A program made the position numbers and the translations under genes. Below are positions 45,201 to 60,200 of a stretch of 64,000 nucleotides of DNA, piece after piece. Position 1 is the stretch's first letter, and each line of letters begins with the position of its first letter. Origin of the DNA: Mytilisepta virgata (taxonomy: Eukaryota; Mollusca; Bivalvia; Mytilida; Mytilidae); contig CM051516.1 in assembly GCA_028015205.1 (NCBI GenBank), positions 61,322,230 through 61,386,229 on the forward strand. Reading direction: 5' to 3'. The notes beneath the pieces were generated by a model. It was not told where the DNA came from. It ran no database searches and saw only the letters and a program-made list of their open reading frames with translations.

Positions 45201-48200
45201 TCCTAAATTCTATTGTTGCCAAGTGTAGTTCCAACTGGCTAAGTGGCTTCAGAAAATAAGATCTTTGAGTGAATTTCAAAAAGAGTTCTATGTTAAACTA
45301 AGTTTGCATGTGGCGGCCATCTTGGATTGTCGTCAAGGTTATCGGATATAATTTTGTTAAAGGACCATCTAAGGACCACTGCTGCCAAGTTTGCTGCTCA
45401 ATGATTTCAGGCAAGAAGTCAATTTTCACATAGGGTCCTATGATAAACTATGTTCTGGTCTTCCGGTCATCTCGGATATAATTCTGAAAGAGGACCACCT
45501 AAGGACCATTGATTCCAAGTTTTTTTTCAATTAGTTTAGTGATTGCAGAGAAGATCTTTAAAGGAAAGCTTACGACGACAGTAGACGGATTCAAACTGAT
45601 GGCAATGGCTCACATGACCCCTTTTGCCAGGTCAGCTAAACAGTTAGATACCTACCAATTGTTAAACTTCCTTGGTCTAGAAATGACATTGCATAGTCTA
45701 TGACAGCATGCTGGCTCTCAAATGTTAAAATGGTTTGACTATTTGAAATATTAACTGATAGAAAATACCATTTTGAGAGACGAATCATTGCTTCAACACT
45801 TCTCTGAAGTCTGCATGAATAATAAACAAGAAAAATATAAAAATTACCCATATTTGTATGGATAAGGTACAAGTTATAAGATATAAGTTATGACAAAATA
45901 TATAAGTATTAGGAACAAATATGGAAATTATTTCTCTTCAGTGTTTCGGTTATTTCGATTTCCATCATTTTAGTCTTCAGCACAACTGTGATGAGTCATA
46001 ATTTAAGAAATATGCAAATTTTGTGCATCAAAATTGGTATCATGAAATACTTTTACTTGCTATAAAAACACAGGTCTGATAGTATGTTTTAAAAATTGCG
46101 GTAAGCTAAAGATGACTGTTGCAAGTATATAATTATACAATATCTGTTTATTGTCGGTAAAAAATTATCTGTACCTGGTTTTCCGATAGTCTAGGAAAAA
46201 GACAATGTCACAAATAATACTATTGAAAGTGTATAACAGGATATCATACTATGCGAAAACCATAACATCAAAAATATTATTTCACGCGTTTTATTCAACT
46301 GGTATATAGGCCTGTTGCATGATAAATGAATATCTCACCCAGCTTCCATAAGCCACAACCTGTTTTCTTTTACAAACACTTCAACTGTAACATTTTCTCC
46401 CATGCTAATTTCTATGATATTACTGCCTTCCTTTATATCATCAATTGTTACCCAGTATCGAATGTAAATTGCATCCTTATATTTTAGATCAAATGTCTTT
46501 TCTATTAGTCCATCCTCTGACTTAAGGTAGATATCAAAATCTGTAATTAACATTTTTATATAACACAAATTTGGATTCATAACATACATATGAACGTAGA
46601 CTTCTCATCAGTTAAACGTAAGCCGAAAATTATGGAAAAACAAAATAATAAGTCGAAATGATTCGTTTAATTACGTTGTTACCCACATTTTCCTTGTTGT
46701 CATCTATGTTTATTACGTATAGATTTGACTTATGATTTCACTGTCCAAAAAGACCAATAAACATCATTGATTCATCTCTAGAATAATTCTTTAATTTCGT
46801 TTTAAGTGCAGTAAGTGGTTGGACTTATATTCTAATTGTAACATAATATATTCATTTGTAATTTCTACATATTATGTGATTTTGTGTTAGAGGGCACTAT
46901 TGGTAGCGTATATTAAGCGGCGAAAACTTCTAACCCTTCCGGAGTACCTATAAGTATATTCCTGGATTTTTAGTTTTCAGTGTTTATTGGTGTTTTGTGT
47001 TTTTTTTTTGATTTGCAATTCTGACTACTTTCCTCATTTAGCTGGAAAAAATTCATCACTTACTCTCGACACCAAAGATTTCGAAAGCAAATAAAAAAAC
47101 CACATTTCTATTTTAGTTGAATCCATGACAAAATTTTGAAAAAAGCAGAGAAACACATCCTGTCTAACCGCCTGATTTTTGTTCTGGTATTATTATGCAA
47201 AAATTGCAATCGAGGTTAATATTGTCTCACTGTTTCACTGACCAAATTATTATTTAAAAAATTGTATTACCTTTGCAATCAGTTACATTGCTTGATCCGT
47301 CAAGTTCTGTTGTAGAACTTCCTGGACAAATTTTACAATCAATTTCTCCATATAAATCCTGGAACGTTCCTTTAGGACAGAAGGTACATGGAGGAACACC
47401 ATCCAAAGACACGGAACCTGGACTGCAAGCCTCTATATTTTATAAATGAAATAACATAAGGACATTAATTATGGAAATTACATTTAATTTTCTAAAGTTT
47501 TGAAGAAATGAACTCCATCGAAAATGTACTCCGTGGACTCCAATAAATATTATGTCATAACTATATATGCGTACTTGTTACGATGACATTGCATACAATT
47601 ACTGGGGAATTATTAAATAGGTCTTTTCAACGGAAATATACACATTTATTCTAATATGGCATGATACGGGTTATGTTCTTATCGTATCATTTATGATGGC
47701 ATGATACTAAACTCCTAACGGGAGGGATTGTGGCTGATTATCTATATGATATAGACATAATCTTTCGATCAGTTTAATTGAGTTTAATTGAGGTCTGGAG
47801 CTAGTCCTTTGATAATATACTAGTATATTATCATTGTAATTTTGTTTAGTTTCTTCTGTTACCTTTTTTAACATCGGGCTCTTTTGAACTGGGCTTTACT
47901 GTGTGTATCATTGTGTATTTGTTTATTCCACATTGGCTAGAGGTATAGGGGGAGCGTTGAGATCTCACAAAACATGTTTAACCCCGCTGAATGTTTGCGC
48001 CTGTCCCAAGCCAGGAACTTCTAGCCTTTGTTAGTCTTGTGTGTTTTTTGAATTTTGTTTCTTTTTAATGTTTCGGAGTTTAGTTTGCCGTCCATTTTGC
48101 TAGTATACATTATTGTTTAGAGGCCAGCTGAAGCCCGCATATGGGTGCGGGATTTTCTCGCTGCGTTGAAGACCCATTGGTAGCCTTGAGCTGTTTTCTG

Positions 48201-51200
48201 CTCTTTGTTCGGGTTGTTGTCTCTTTGACACATTCCCCGTTTCCGTTCTCTATTCTAATTATTTGTATAATTTATATTTCCAAAGGCAACCAGATCTCCT
48301 TCTGAAGAAATTTTCTATTGGCACTCGTGTTTCATATCGACCGCGATTTTGTTGATGTAAACCATTCACATATTTATTGGCATTGATCGATAATTATTAG
48401 GGTGAGTAATGATATAACTGAAATTTCCTATTTTACTTCTGTAGGCATTCATTTTTGATTTCGATTGAGATGTCAATGATATAAAATTTTCATAGCAAGT
48501 CATCTAAGAAGTGCTTATTTGACGGATGAGCAAATGCCCGACATTTCTGTATCTACTCTTCTGCGTTGCGTTTGGCAACAAAATAATTTATACGTCAATA
48601 CACTTAACAGTAATTTTATTTTAATAGATAAAAAAAACACAAATAAAATATTATTACCTTTAATTTTTGATGCAAAGAATGTGTAAATTTTGTCGATTTA
48701 CGACTCATCAATTGTACATAAGGCCTAATTACACATGTAACCTTCGTATATAGTGTTATATAAGACTAAGTTAAACAACATGGAAAATCTAAGAATTTAA
48801 TTCTTCAAATTGTATTATAATACGAAAGCCCAGAAGTATCATGCGAGATTTGAAATACGAAATTCGAGATTCAATATCCTAACTCCGAAATACGAGATTC
48901 GAATACGAAATTCGAGATTCAATATGAAAGTTTAGTTTACTTTACAGATGTTTTTAGTGGAGCCAATTCACTTCGATATCAAATACAGCACCTTCGTGTT
49001 TTTATTTCTATCCAATGTGATATACCAACTTAACATTCTTCAGTTTCTTGACTTTCTATAGATATATCAAAAGTAGTACTAACATTCTATTTATAGCTAT
49101 CTCTACAGTGAAAAGATATTTTATTGGCCAAATAATATTCACAACTTAGAAGCTTTCCTCTTATTGGTCATTCTAGATGTTGAATTTCGAATCTCGAATC
49201 TCGAATCTCGAATTTAGTATTTCGAATTTCGCATTTCGAACTTTTGATATTGAATCTCGAACTTCGTATGATCCTTCTGGGCTTTCGTATTATACTCCTT
49301 CATGGACATCTTCAACATGACCATAAATAGTCTGCAAACTTTCAAAGATCTCATTTAAAATGTGCAGCCTATATATGTAATTTGCATTAATGATTGTTGC
49401 AAAAAATGACTAACTTTTACAACATGGAAATACTGAAAATAATTGTTCAAAAGTCAATATGTCCATAAACATTCTGCAGAATTTCAAAGATCTTCATTTA
49501 AAGCTGTGGCAGTTGATTACACAGAATTAGTATCCTCAATACACAATTGTTGCAAAAAAGGTCCACAACATGGAAAATATGACAAAAAGTCTTCAAACGA
49601 CATCCTTCCTTCATGCACATCTTCAATATGTCCAACAAATTATGTAATATATCCAAGGATGCGGGTTTTAAAGCCATAGGTGGAGTTTATTACACAAAAT
49701 TGGTACATGTATATTATACACTATTCCTCCCCGCCCATGCACGTGCAACCCGGCAAAAAATTATATATATTAACATGTAATTTGCCTGGAAGTACTGAAA
49801 TATCCTTTACCTTCACAAAAATTGCTGTCTGTTATACCCTCTTCTTTGGTTGTTTGTCCTTTTGGACATTTAATGCATGACAACTGACCTTCTTTCTGCT
49901 GATATGTTCCACGAGGGCAAATAATGCAAGCTTTTGTTTCTGTGTCATAATATGTTCCTGGTACACATTTAGCTAAAATAAATCAATTGATTATAGAATA
50001 CCTTTAAAAGCTTTTGCCGAAATAGTTTCTCTATAACTTTTAATTCAGTTTGTTTATTTTGGTCTCCTTTTTTTATTCCTTGTACTTTATATTCTCGTAA
50101 TGTTTTACGTTTCCAATATGTACCACTGAGGAGATACAAGTTTACATGTCAGTAAAGAATGAAGGTCTAATTATTTATAACACATATTCCGTCATGGTTT
50201 TTTTTTAATCAAAATTCAAGTCACGGAAAAACAATTTCATATTCGTTATCTTGACATGACCACGAAGTACCAGCGATTAGCAAAGCTCAAATTGAATATG
50301 AAGTTCTTAAACCCATATAAAGTGGACAGGTAATACTCTTAGCCACATGAATGAATAAATTCATGCGAGTTTCAAGGACAGTCAAGAAATAACAAAGGTA
50401 TATTCGAAGGAGGGAAAAATCGAAATAACTGACAAACTCCGGAGAACAACGAAGACAAGACCAAAACAATACATGCGTTACAATTAAAAACTAAAAACGC
50501 ATGAACAACATGGACCCCAAAAAAACCGGGGGTAGACTCAGGTGCTCCGGAAGAGTAAGAAGTCTCTGCTTCCTGTGGGACACCCGCCATGCTGCCCATC
50601 AAATCCGGTATGAGGAAGGGATAAAATCAATGGAACAGGTCCATTTCATTTGGGAAATGGTTTTTCATACCTGTCAACAAAGTCATGATGACGTCCATAA
50701 AATTTTAATAAGGATGACTCCAACTTAGGAGCAACATACCCCTGTTTGAGCAACTTTTCTGTCAGGAACCGGGCTCTATCCAGGAAGTCAATGTATATGT
50801 CACAAGCTCTGGAACGTATGAGTTGTGAAATATATACTTCATACGCCGGCGCTTAAGGAATATTGCCACTCAAAAATGGGAAGTTGACGATTGGAAAGTC
50901 AAAGTCATCCTGTTTGTCGTAAAGTTTTGTATTCAACCTTCCTCTGGTGTCAATTTCGAGGTGAAGGTCAAGATAAGATGCAGACTTGGCAGTGTAATTG
51001 GTATCCTTAATTTCCAGATCATTGGAATAGATGAGATGTAAGAAATTCCCAAAACGTGAATTGTTGAGTGATAAAACATCATCTATGTAGCGGAAGCTGA
51101 AATTAAAGGTACAGGCTAACTTAGGTTTTTCCTTAAGAAGCCCGTCAAGGAAGTCTGCCTCATATGAGTCAAGGAACAAGTCGGCCAGGAGTGGCGCACA

Positions 51201-54200
51201 CTTCGTACCCATACGAATGCCAATTGTCTGTTGGAAAACACGTCCACCAAATTGAACAAATATGTTGTAGATCAAAACTTATCATTTCGGTAAAGCAATG
51301 TTGTCGATCAAAACTTATCCTTTCGGTAAAGCAATTTTGGGTTTTAAGGATACCGATACGGTTGGGGATACGGTTGGGAGAAGTTCTTTTCTAATCTGGG
51401 AAAAGTTAATGCCAAATATAAGAAAAAGAACAAGTTAGAGCGACACTGTAGAAATGTAAATGTAGTATTAATCAAGCAACATAATTTAACATACCACAGC
51501 TATACTGATTTCTTGTAGAAACTGTTCCGTCTTGGCATTGCACCTCCAGTGATGTGTATGTAAGATCTAAAGCATTCATAGTGATGTTATTTTCAAGTTC
51601 AATCACAAGTTCTCCTTTTTGAATTGTATTCTTCAAGCTTTGAATTGATGAGTATTGATTGGTTGTTAGATTTGTGAATGTTCCTACCTCAATATCGGAT
51701 TTCACTTCCATTTCAATATCAAACTCAATCTGCATAGAAGGAGACCTCTTACCACTGACACCACCACACAGTACCTTCAGAATAAAAGAAAGAAAAATAG
51801 GTTCCATGTAAAATAATGAACGAGGAAGAAAATTAATAGTTAATTTGGATTTTTTTCACATATAAGAAAATTAAACTTCGTTTTAGAATTGAAATTACAT
51901 ATTTATTCGCGTGGTTATGGTCTCCATTATATGAATTAAGTTTTAATTCGTGATCCAAAAGAAGTGATCTAAATATTTTATTCCAACATAAACAAACAAT
52001 TTCTTTTCATATTTACATACACAAGGTATATTCATGACGGAAATGATGGAATAAAAGTCAGAGGCCTCATTTGAAATAATCTTTTTTTTTGTTCAGAATA
52101 TTTTGGATCAGAATTAGGATTTTAATTATCTCCTTGGAGGTAGTAATGGTATATCAAAATCAATGTTATTCCAAGAAAATGACTTCACTCCGGAAAAAAA
52201 AAAGAAAAAAAATATTTCTGCACATACATTAAAAAATCGTATCATTTACCACAGCAATGAGTAATTGCAATACCTAAAATGCGACATATGTACTATAATG
52301 AGATCTTTGAGTAGAAGAGAAATATTTATCTTAAAAGTAAAGTAAAAAAACACCAAAGGGTTATCCGAAGGAGGGAAAAATCGTAACAACTGCCAAACTC
52401 CGGAGAACAACGAAGACATGACCAAAACAATACATGCACTACAATTAAAAACAATTAAAAACTAAAAACATATGAACAACATGAACCCCACCAAGAAACC
52501 GGGGATAGACTCAGGTACTCCGGAATAGTAAGCAGTCTTTGCTTCCTGCAGGACACCCGCTATGCTGCACATGTGAAATCCGGTATAAGGAAGGGATAAT
52601 ATCAATGGAACAGGTCCATTTTCATTTGGAAAATGTTTTTTTCATACCTGTCAAGCAAGTCATGATGACGCCCATAAAACTTTAAAAACTATTATTTGCC
52701 TCTGCATGAAGATCTATAAAAGCACTGTGGGTTACTGTGGGGACTTTATGTCCACTAGAAGCAGCATCGTCTCTGAAGTAGTAAAACTAAAGATAACAAA
52801 TACTTTGTTTACAATGCGCATTTCCGGAATAACCTTCGCCAGTTACCATGGAGAATAATACTTTTGAAAGCCAAAACTAATAACATTTTAATAATAGATA
52901 TAGAATAATACCGTTTTTATCAGTAGAGTACCTGTATATTAGAAGGTATACATTTATGCACTTCGTGTAAACATCCCTCACTGAAAGCAGAGTTCTTCCA
53001 ATGATTTATAAACTTCTGCTGAATTTCCAACACAACTTCTGGCTGATGACAATTTCCAGTAAAATGAAATTCTATGCTCAAGCGGTAGTGAATATGTCGC
53101 GACCCAATAACTCCTATTCAACATAAACGTATTATAGAATACAAAGTAAAGCTCTGTTTAATATTTTCAACCCTTCCATAATTAAATTTCTGAATTTCTT
53201 TGATATTGTTAATATTATTGATGTACAAAAGGGTACATGTATCTGCTGTGAGGCAATGAGGCAATGAGGATTTATCATACTCCGTATATACACCGACTGC
53301 ATTTATATTTGTCTTCAGTTCAGTTCAGAATGAGTGAATTATTAGTGTTTTTCGGTCACGAGTTGTAGATCTTTGGTATTCGCATTTCGAGATGAGGTAT
53401 TCTGTTTATCACATCGAAATAGTTCATGTATTCAGAAGATTTAACGAGAAACTACAATGGATTATGTTTTTCTCTGACTACGCATCGACCTTTGTATAGC
53501 AATGTAGTGGGCTATTGTTATTTCACTTCCTAGAGTGAAATATGACTTTCGATTTCACTGGGTAAATTATCGGTTTTGATTTCACTCAGAACTCGCGGTA
53601 TTTCACCACAATCAATGTAATAAATAGCACTTATTGCATGAAATATTATATGCATGCGTGTCAGGATGAAAATATGAACCCTCTGTAGTACTAGACTGAC
53701 AAGCTGATCCAGGTTTAATGTGCAATCTCACATGATAACAGTTCGCATGAATACCATCGGGACATATTATTCTGACTCCGACTTAACAAATCATTCCTCG
53801 CTGATAAATGCCGAGTGGTAAGCGGACACGCAGAAAATGCCAATTTAAGTCTTTGGTTTGACCCGCCTTGTATCTAACCCACAGCTTTCGATGCTCGCGG
53901 AGAGCAGTTTCAGGTTACCACTAAACAAGCGCAACCGTTCTACAAGTTTATGTAACTATGATCGGTGGAAACTATTGTGTTGATATTGTGTTAATAATTT
54001 CAAAAATCTGTTGAAGTTAATTTCGAATTGAATGAAATTTTACTTTATCATCATTTTTGATCATATATTTAAGTATTATACCTTCTAAGTTAAAACGTTT
54101 TATGTTTAACTCAACTAATTGTAAATAACAATTACTTGCACAATTCGGGACATATTTAGATGGCATCCATTTTCCTGATTTGCCACAAACAAACATATCA

Positions 54201-57200
54201 TTTCCTGTAATTGATCCTCTAGGCACGTCATATTTTGAACGACAAAACATGTGACAAAATCTTCCTCCTAACCAATAGTCACAAGCAAGTGCTCCATTAT
54301 CCGGAGGTACAAGTGCGTCTCTGCATCTCTTGGCATCTACAAACAGAATCCGCAGTACATTTATGAATTGTGTACAGCAATGTTTTTATACACATCAAAA
54401 TAATTCTTTTCTAAACCCAGTGTCAAAATACTTTGATAATATTTGGCGTCAATATTTTGTCATGATGGTGAAGATTTATCAGGAAAGCCCTCAACTTCCC
54501 TGATACAGTAAATCTGAGTTTTATATAAACATTTTCGCAACGTACCCTGACAATAAGGTTGTTTGTCACCCCATGTCCACCTTCCAAACAATTCTTGCTG
54601 ATTCCTTTCACAGGCTACCAAGGTTGTTCCATTTAAAGTTGCAGAGCTTTCACATTTAAATTCACAATTAGAACCATATCGTGAACCTTGATCACAGGTT
54701 ACAAATGTGTCGGCTGTTGCATAAATTTTTGGACAGGTGATCACTGGAAAAAATGCAAATCAAATAATAATAAAAAAAAAACAAAAGAAACCCAACGTAC
54801 CATTCTTCAACATTCACATTATACAGTTGAAATCAGTTCTAACATCTCAACTACTCTGTGAGTGAAGACTGTCCTACAACCATTTTAGAACCAACCCTGT
54901 TATAAATAATGGTTCTAGGGTGGAACTGTCATAAATGATTCTTGGGTACACCTTTCATAAATGGTTCTAAAGTAGAACCGCCCAGAAGAAAGGTTCTAGA
55001 GTAGAACTGTCATAAATGGTCCTAGGGAAACCGTCAGGAATTATTCTAGAAATGGTTCTAGGGTAGAACTGTACAGAGTGTTTCTACAGTAAAACCGTCA
55101 AAAATGGTTATAGCGTAGAACATTTATAAATGTTCCTTAAATTTCTGATTATCCAGGTGACATTTTTTTTATTTCAGACTCTAAGAGTTTAACCATATCT
55201 CAAAAATATAGTTTTAATATATCACAACAAATTAAATATTTAAATTCTTCCTATTTTGATGTTTTAAAATAGTAAAAACTAAATTTTCACTTCATTGTAC
55301 TGTTTGTACTCTGTAAAATATCACAGTATGTTAAAGGTCGATTTGAAAATTATGGCAACAAGTTAATTATTTTATTTCTGATAATTTTGTTGTTCAAAAT
55401 TCATAAAATTCCAAAATTTCTGTTTTGAACAGACGCAATTTCTAGTTTTTGCTCCATTAATTGTTGCAGTATGTTGAAACGATGATTTTAAAGATTTTGC
55501 AATAAGTGAAATAATAAAATTCTTGATTATTTGATGTTAAATTTATAAGATACCATAAATTCTCATCTTTACAGGTAAGATATTTCATTTCAACTCTATG
55601 AGGTATTACGGTATCTAAAAAGTCTAGTTTTTAATTAATACATAACACTCTAAACAAACTATCACCATTGTCATACATTGTTCTAGGATAGAACTGTCAT
55701 AAATGGTTCTAGGTCAGAACTTTCCAGACGGTTCTAAGTCAAACACACCCTGTCATAAACGGTCCGAAAAATGTCAGGATGACAGTTCTAGAACTATTCT
55801 AGATCAGTTTCTCTCACAGTTTAGGTCATTTCTAAAGAGAGGTTATAACTGAACTCAACTGTATTTTATCCACACTCTTTAATAGGTTTTACTTTTGAAT
55901 TTGAAAACTTGGGGTCCAAAGAGGTCGAATCCCCTCCTTCAGATACGACTTTAGAATTTTGTGTTTCAAAAAATGGGGCCATGAGGGTTTGAATTTCCAA
56001 ATTGTGAATTTAAGCTTCTGACGTAAAGTCGTCTTTCATTTTTCGTTTTATCCATTTTATTTCCATACAGTATTAGTATACACTTTTTTAGAATTTTAAT
56101 TTTGGGCCCATAGGGATCGAACTTGGAAATTGTGAATTCATACTTTTGTTCTCGCCTATAATTTTTGCTCAGTATTGTCATTGTATGTAGATGCACTACA
56201 CGGTTTTCTAATTTTGCTTTTCAAAAATAATATTCGAACAAATAATTTGAAAGTGGATGAAACATGTGGGAAGTGCGAGGAAATATATGTTGTTTCCGAC
56301 TGCCTTCATCTAGTTTATTTTGTGTAAACACAAGTATAATGAGACGTTGGGCCAATGTCTTGGAGACAAACCTGACATCGAATCCCAAAAGTACACAGGA
56401 AAATTCGTCACATTACCTTCAAATTGGGATAAAACGATCTGGGTATTTTCAAAACATCAGACTAAAATGATTCTGAAATTTTTTGGACCTGTTTAATTCT
56501 CGTAAAATTTAATGCTCAATTATATTTTACCGTATCTTTGATTTAGACTTTTTTCGACAATTTCGAAGCAGGTTTTTTTTCAAATTCCATTTGAAAATTT
56601 ACATTCTTTTCTAGCAATATGAGATTTATCTAAAGTTATTTTTACATACTTTTGATGACCAATTTTATCCGACAGTCTATTGCCTTGTTACCAGCTATGT
56701 CTGCTGCAGTGTACAATAAATCATAGTGTCCAACTTCCAATCTTTCATCAGGCTTTGTTTTCGACGATAGTCTGGGAATAACACGTGAATCAATATTGTC
56801 TTTCACGGTTGGTGGTATAAATGATGTAATACGGCCTGTAATTGATCCTCTATCAGCAAAGCCAATCTGATATCCTATGCATTTATCGAAAGATGGGGGC
56901 TCTGAATCTAAAAAAAGTATTTTACAGTTAATTATACAAGTTGATAGATTATGTGTATATGATGAGGCTTTTTATATATTTTAAGAAGGCGCATTAACGA
57001 CATAGCTAAAATAAACTGGTATTGCATTTATTTTCATATTCAAAACTTTAACATTAAAATTGTTAATATTTACACAAGATGTTATTAATGTTTTGAATTT
57101 TAAAGTTTTGACTTTTGAAACTTAAGTTTTAACTTAAAAATTGTATTTTTTTAAAACTGAAATTTAAAACTTTAGATCGATATTTCGACTTTTGAAAAAT

Positions 57201-60200
57201 TATAATTTCGACTTTTTGTTTAAACTCAAACTCTGAATTATATAAAAGCTCGAAATTTTGAGTTCTATCATCTTAGATATAAATGTAGCTCATACATGTA
57301 TCCCAAATTGGATTTTTTTTTGTTTTCAGTTCATTTTTTGTACACCCCTTCATCTATGACTATGTCCCCGGACGAGTAAGTTTGTCTTATTCCGATATAA
57401 CCGTCTCATTGCAATTGGTATAATATAATTTTCAAAAAACATTTAAGTCCATGTTAATCATTGTCTGACATATAAATAAAGCATGTAAAGCGATTAAACA
57501 GTTTTATGCAGATAAAATATGACTATGACATTCATTTTACAACAACAACAAAAATAATCAAACTTAACAAGCCCCTACCTCTGCATGTGGGAACTGAACC
57601 TCTCCATGTACCATATTCTGTACATAACATAACCCTTGTTTGTCCTGGTGTTACATCGTATCCCGGGTCACAACTAAACGAACATATACTTCTGTAGAAG
57701 AAGTTGTCTGTACATGTCATACGCAATGGTTTTGCGATAGGAAATAATTTTTTGCACTGCAATCCTAAAAAAACACATATAATAAATATATATTTGTGTT
57801 CATAAAATGTTCTTTCAACTATTTAGTATATACATACATAACATATGTTTATCGTATTTCCCTATGGCTATATCGACCTGCTGAGGCCTTCAGAATTTCC
57901 CGTATTTCGGCACTGTGACGTCGTAAAGAGTTGACCCGACTCTAATATGAGCTGACCAGAATATATCAGCGACGTCATAATGTTTGACCCAACGTTGACC
58001 CGAATATATCAGGAAAACATCCGGTTATAGGCGGATGGCCATTGAAAAGTAAGAAATTCCATTAAGATTGCTAATAAACAATACGATAAATTTATCATCA
58101 AGCTTTCTTCAAACAAATATTGTAAAATATAAGCCGCTCGACACAATATGAAGCTTTTTGCCTCGTTCGCTACGCTCACTCGCCGAAAAAGCTTCACATT
58201 GTGTCTCGCGGCTGATATTTTACGATATACGTTTGCAGAAAACCTGATAATATGTACATATCAGGTAAACATATAAATGTATAACAGAATGTATTTTCGT
58301 AAATATTCAAAATATGAAGTTTATCAATAACTGTTGATTTTAGTATCATTTTAATTAAACAAATTATATAGACCTTACTAAAGCCTTTTGATATCTATAA
58401 TTAAAAGAGAATGAATTTAAATTAATTTTGGAAGTCTGGATATTGATGTGTCAGTACATTCATTTTAGATTGTAAAAAAAAAATTGAAGATGATAGTCTT
58501 GATGTCACTTTCCTACTACACCTCTCTATACATTAAAAGTACTGATAAGATTTTTTTTATTTCTGACATAATCTAAATCTAGGTAATAGATTTTATTTTA
58601 ATATTTATATTTACTTTCACATTTCTGACTATTTGACGGACTCCAGTGTCCGTTTGGTTTTTCAATAGAGCCAATGCATTCTATATTCCGGTCTCCACCA
58701 GTCAGCTTGTGTCCTCGATAGCATCCGAAATGACACTTGGTACCCTACACCATATCGCTACTTGGATGACAAAGATAGTACCCATCCTTGATTTGACGTA
58801 TATGGGGACATCTTCTGACTATACATTAAAACAAAAATGACATTTAAAGTAGCAATAAAATTTTATATGATTAATTTTTTACGTAATTTTGAAAATATCT
58901 CATGATATCTGGCAATCCCTGCTGATGAAGCAGTTCCTTGTCGGATTAATACAAACAAACTTACTTTAATAGTCATGTTTGAATAATAATATTTTGTTGG
59001 TTATTACAGTACGTTGAAAAAATATAAAAAGATCTTCATAAGCAAAAACAATATACAAGGGCCTCACTTTTTACTTTTGTTGTAGTTGAAAAGCCATAAA
59101 TATATCGAGTGTATTCAGTTTTGTCTAAAATACTCAAAATAATAGTTTATGATAATTTTGTACCTAAATTACGGCTATCTCCTCTGTAATTGCTTCACTC
59201 GTAACTGTTAATTTAATATCAAATACCTAATAATGGTGCCTCCACCGATTTGTGACTTTAACCGGATTGACTTGAATTTCACGACAGGCGCCGTATACGG
59301 AGCAGAAACTGCTTACCCATCTGGAGCATCTGGGTTCACTCTTGGTTTTTATAGGAGTTCGCGTTGTTCATTCTTTTTTAGCTTTCAGCGTTAATTTGTT
59401 GTGCGTGTGGTTTTTAATTTGTCTTCTCGGGTTTGTCTGTCCAATGGATTACGTTTTTTGATTTGCTACCTGGGTATATTTGTCCTCTTTAAAACATTCT
59501 TATATTTACCAATTTCTATTATATAATGTATATGTATTTCATTAATATAAATATATAGTTATGGTTAATTAATAATACGTTCGCCCCCTTGGATCGCCAA
59601 AAAAATATTTTTTTATCGATATATATGATTTTTTAGCATAAAATCGACATTTTTTTAAAAAACATTTTTTAATTCTAAATTTTGCATTCGGCACTGTTTG
59701 TCCAATGTCAAGACTAAAGTACCATTTTGTTAGATTATTGTCATAGTAGATACTCATAACAAAACCATTTTACTGTCACATGAAGGGATACAGCAAAAAA
59801 GGTCTGGTTCTGAGTATCCTTCGTGGTGAACCACTGGCTTAAAAACTTAATATAGCAGATAATTGTTAAAGATCACCCCCTCAGCATATTTTTGGTAACG
59901 TGTAATTACTAATTCGGTTGCTATTGCGAGCAGATATCGGACGATATATCATTCTCAAGCTAAATTATGCTCATGTATTTTGAAAATGGCCATACCTCTA
60001 TCACTAAAAATTACAATGGTTTTCTTTATTGATATCTACAATTTTGTTTGCTCATTATTAAATGAATAAGTTTGATTGATTTTTTGTTCCATGTTCATTG
60101 CTCTGGTATCACTAGTAGTGAGAGGATGAGAAAATAGGCTGAGAGAAAAAAGTTAGATCGGATAGGTGACCCGTGGCATAGAATACAAATTACCTTATCC

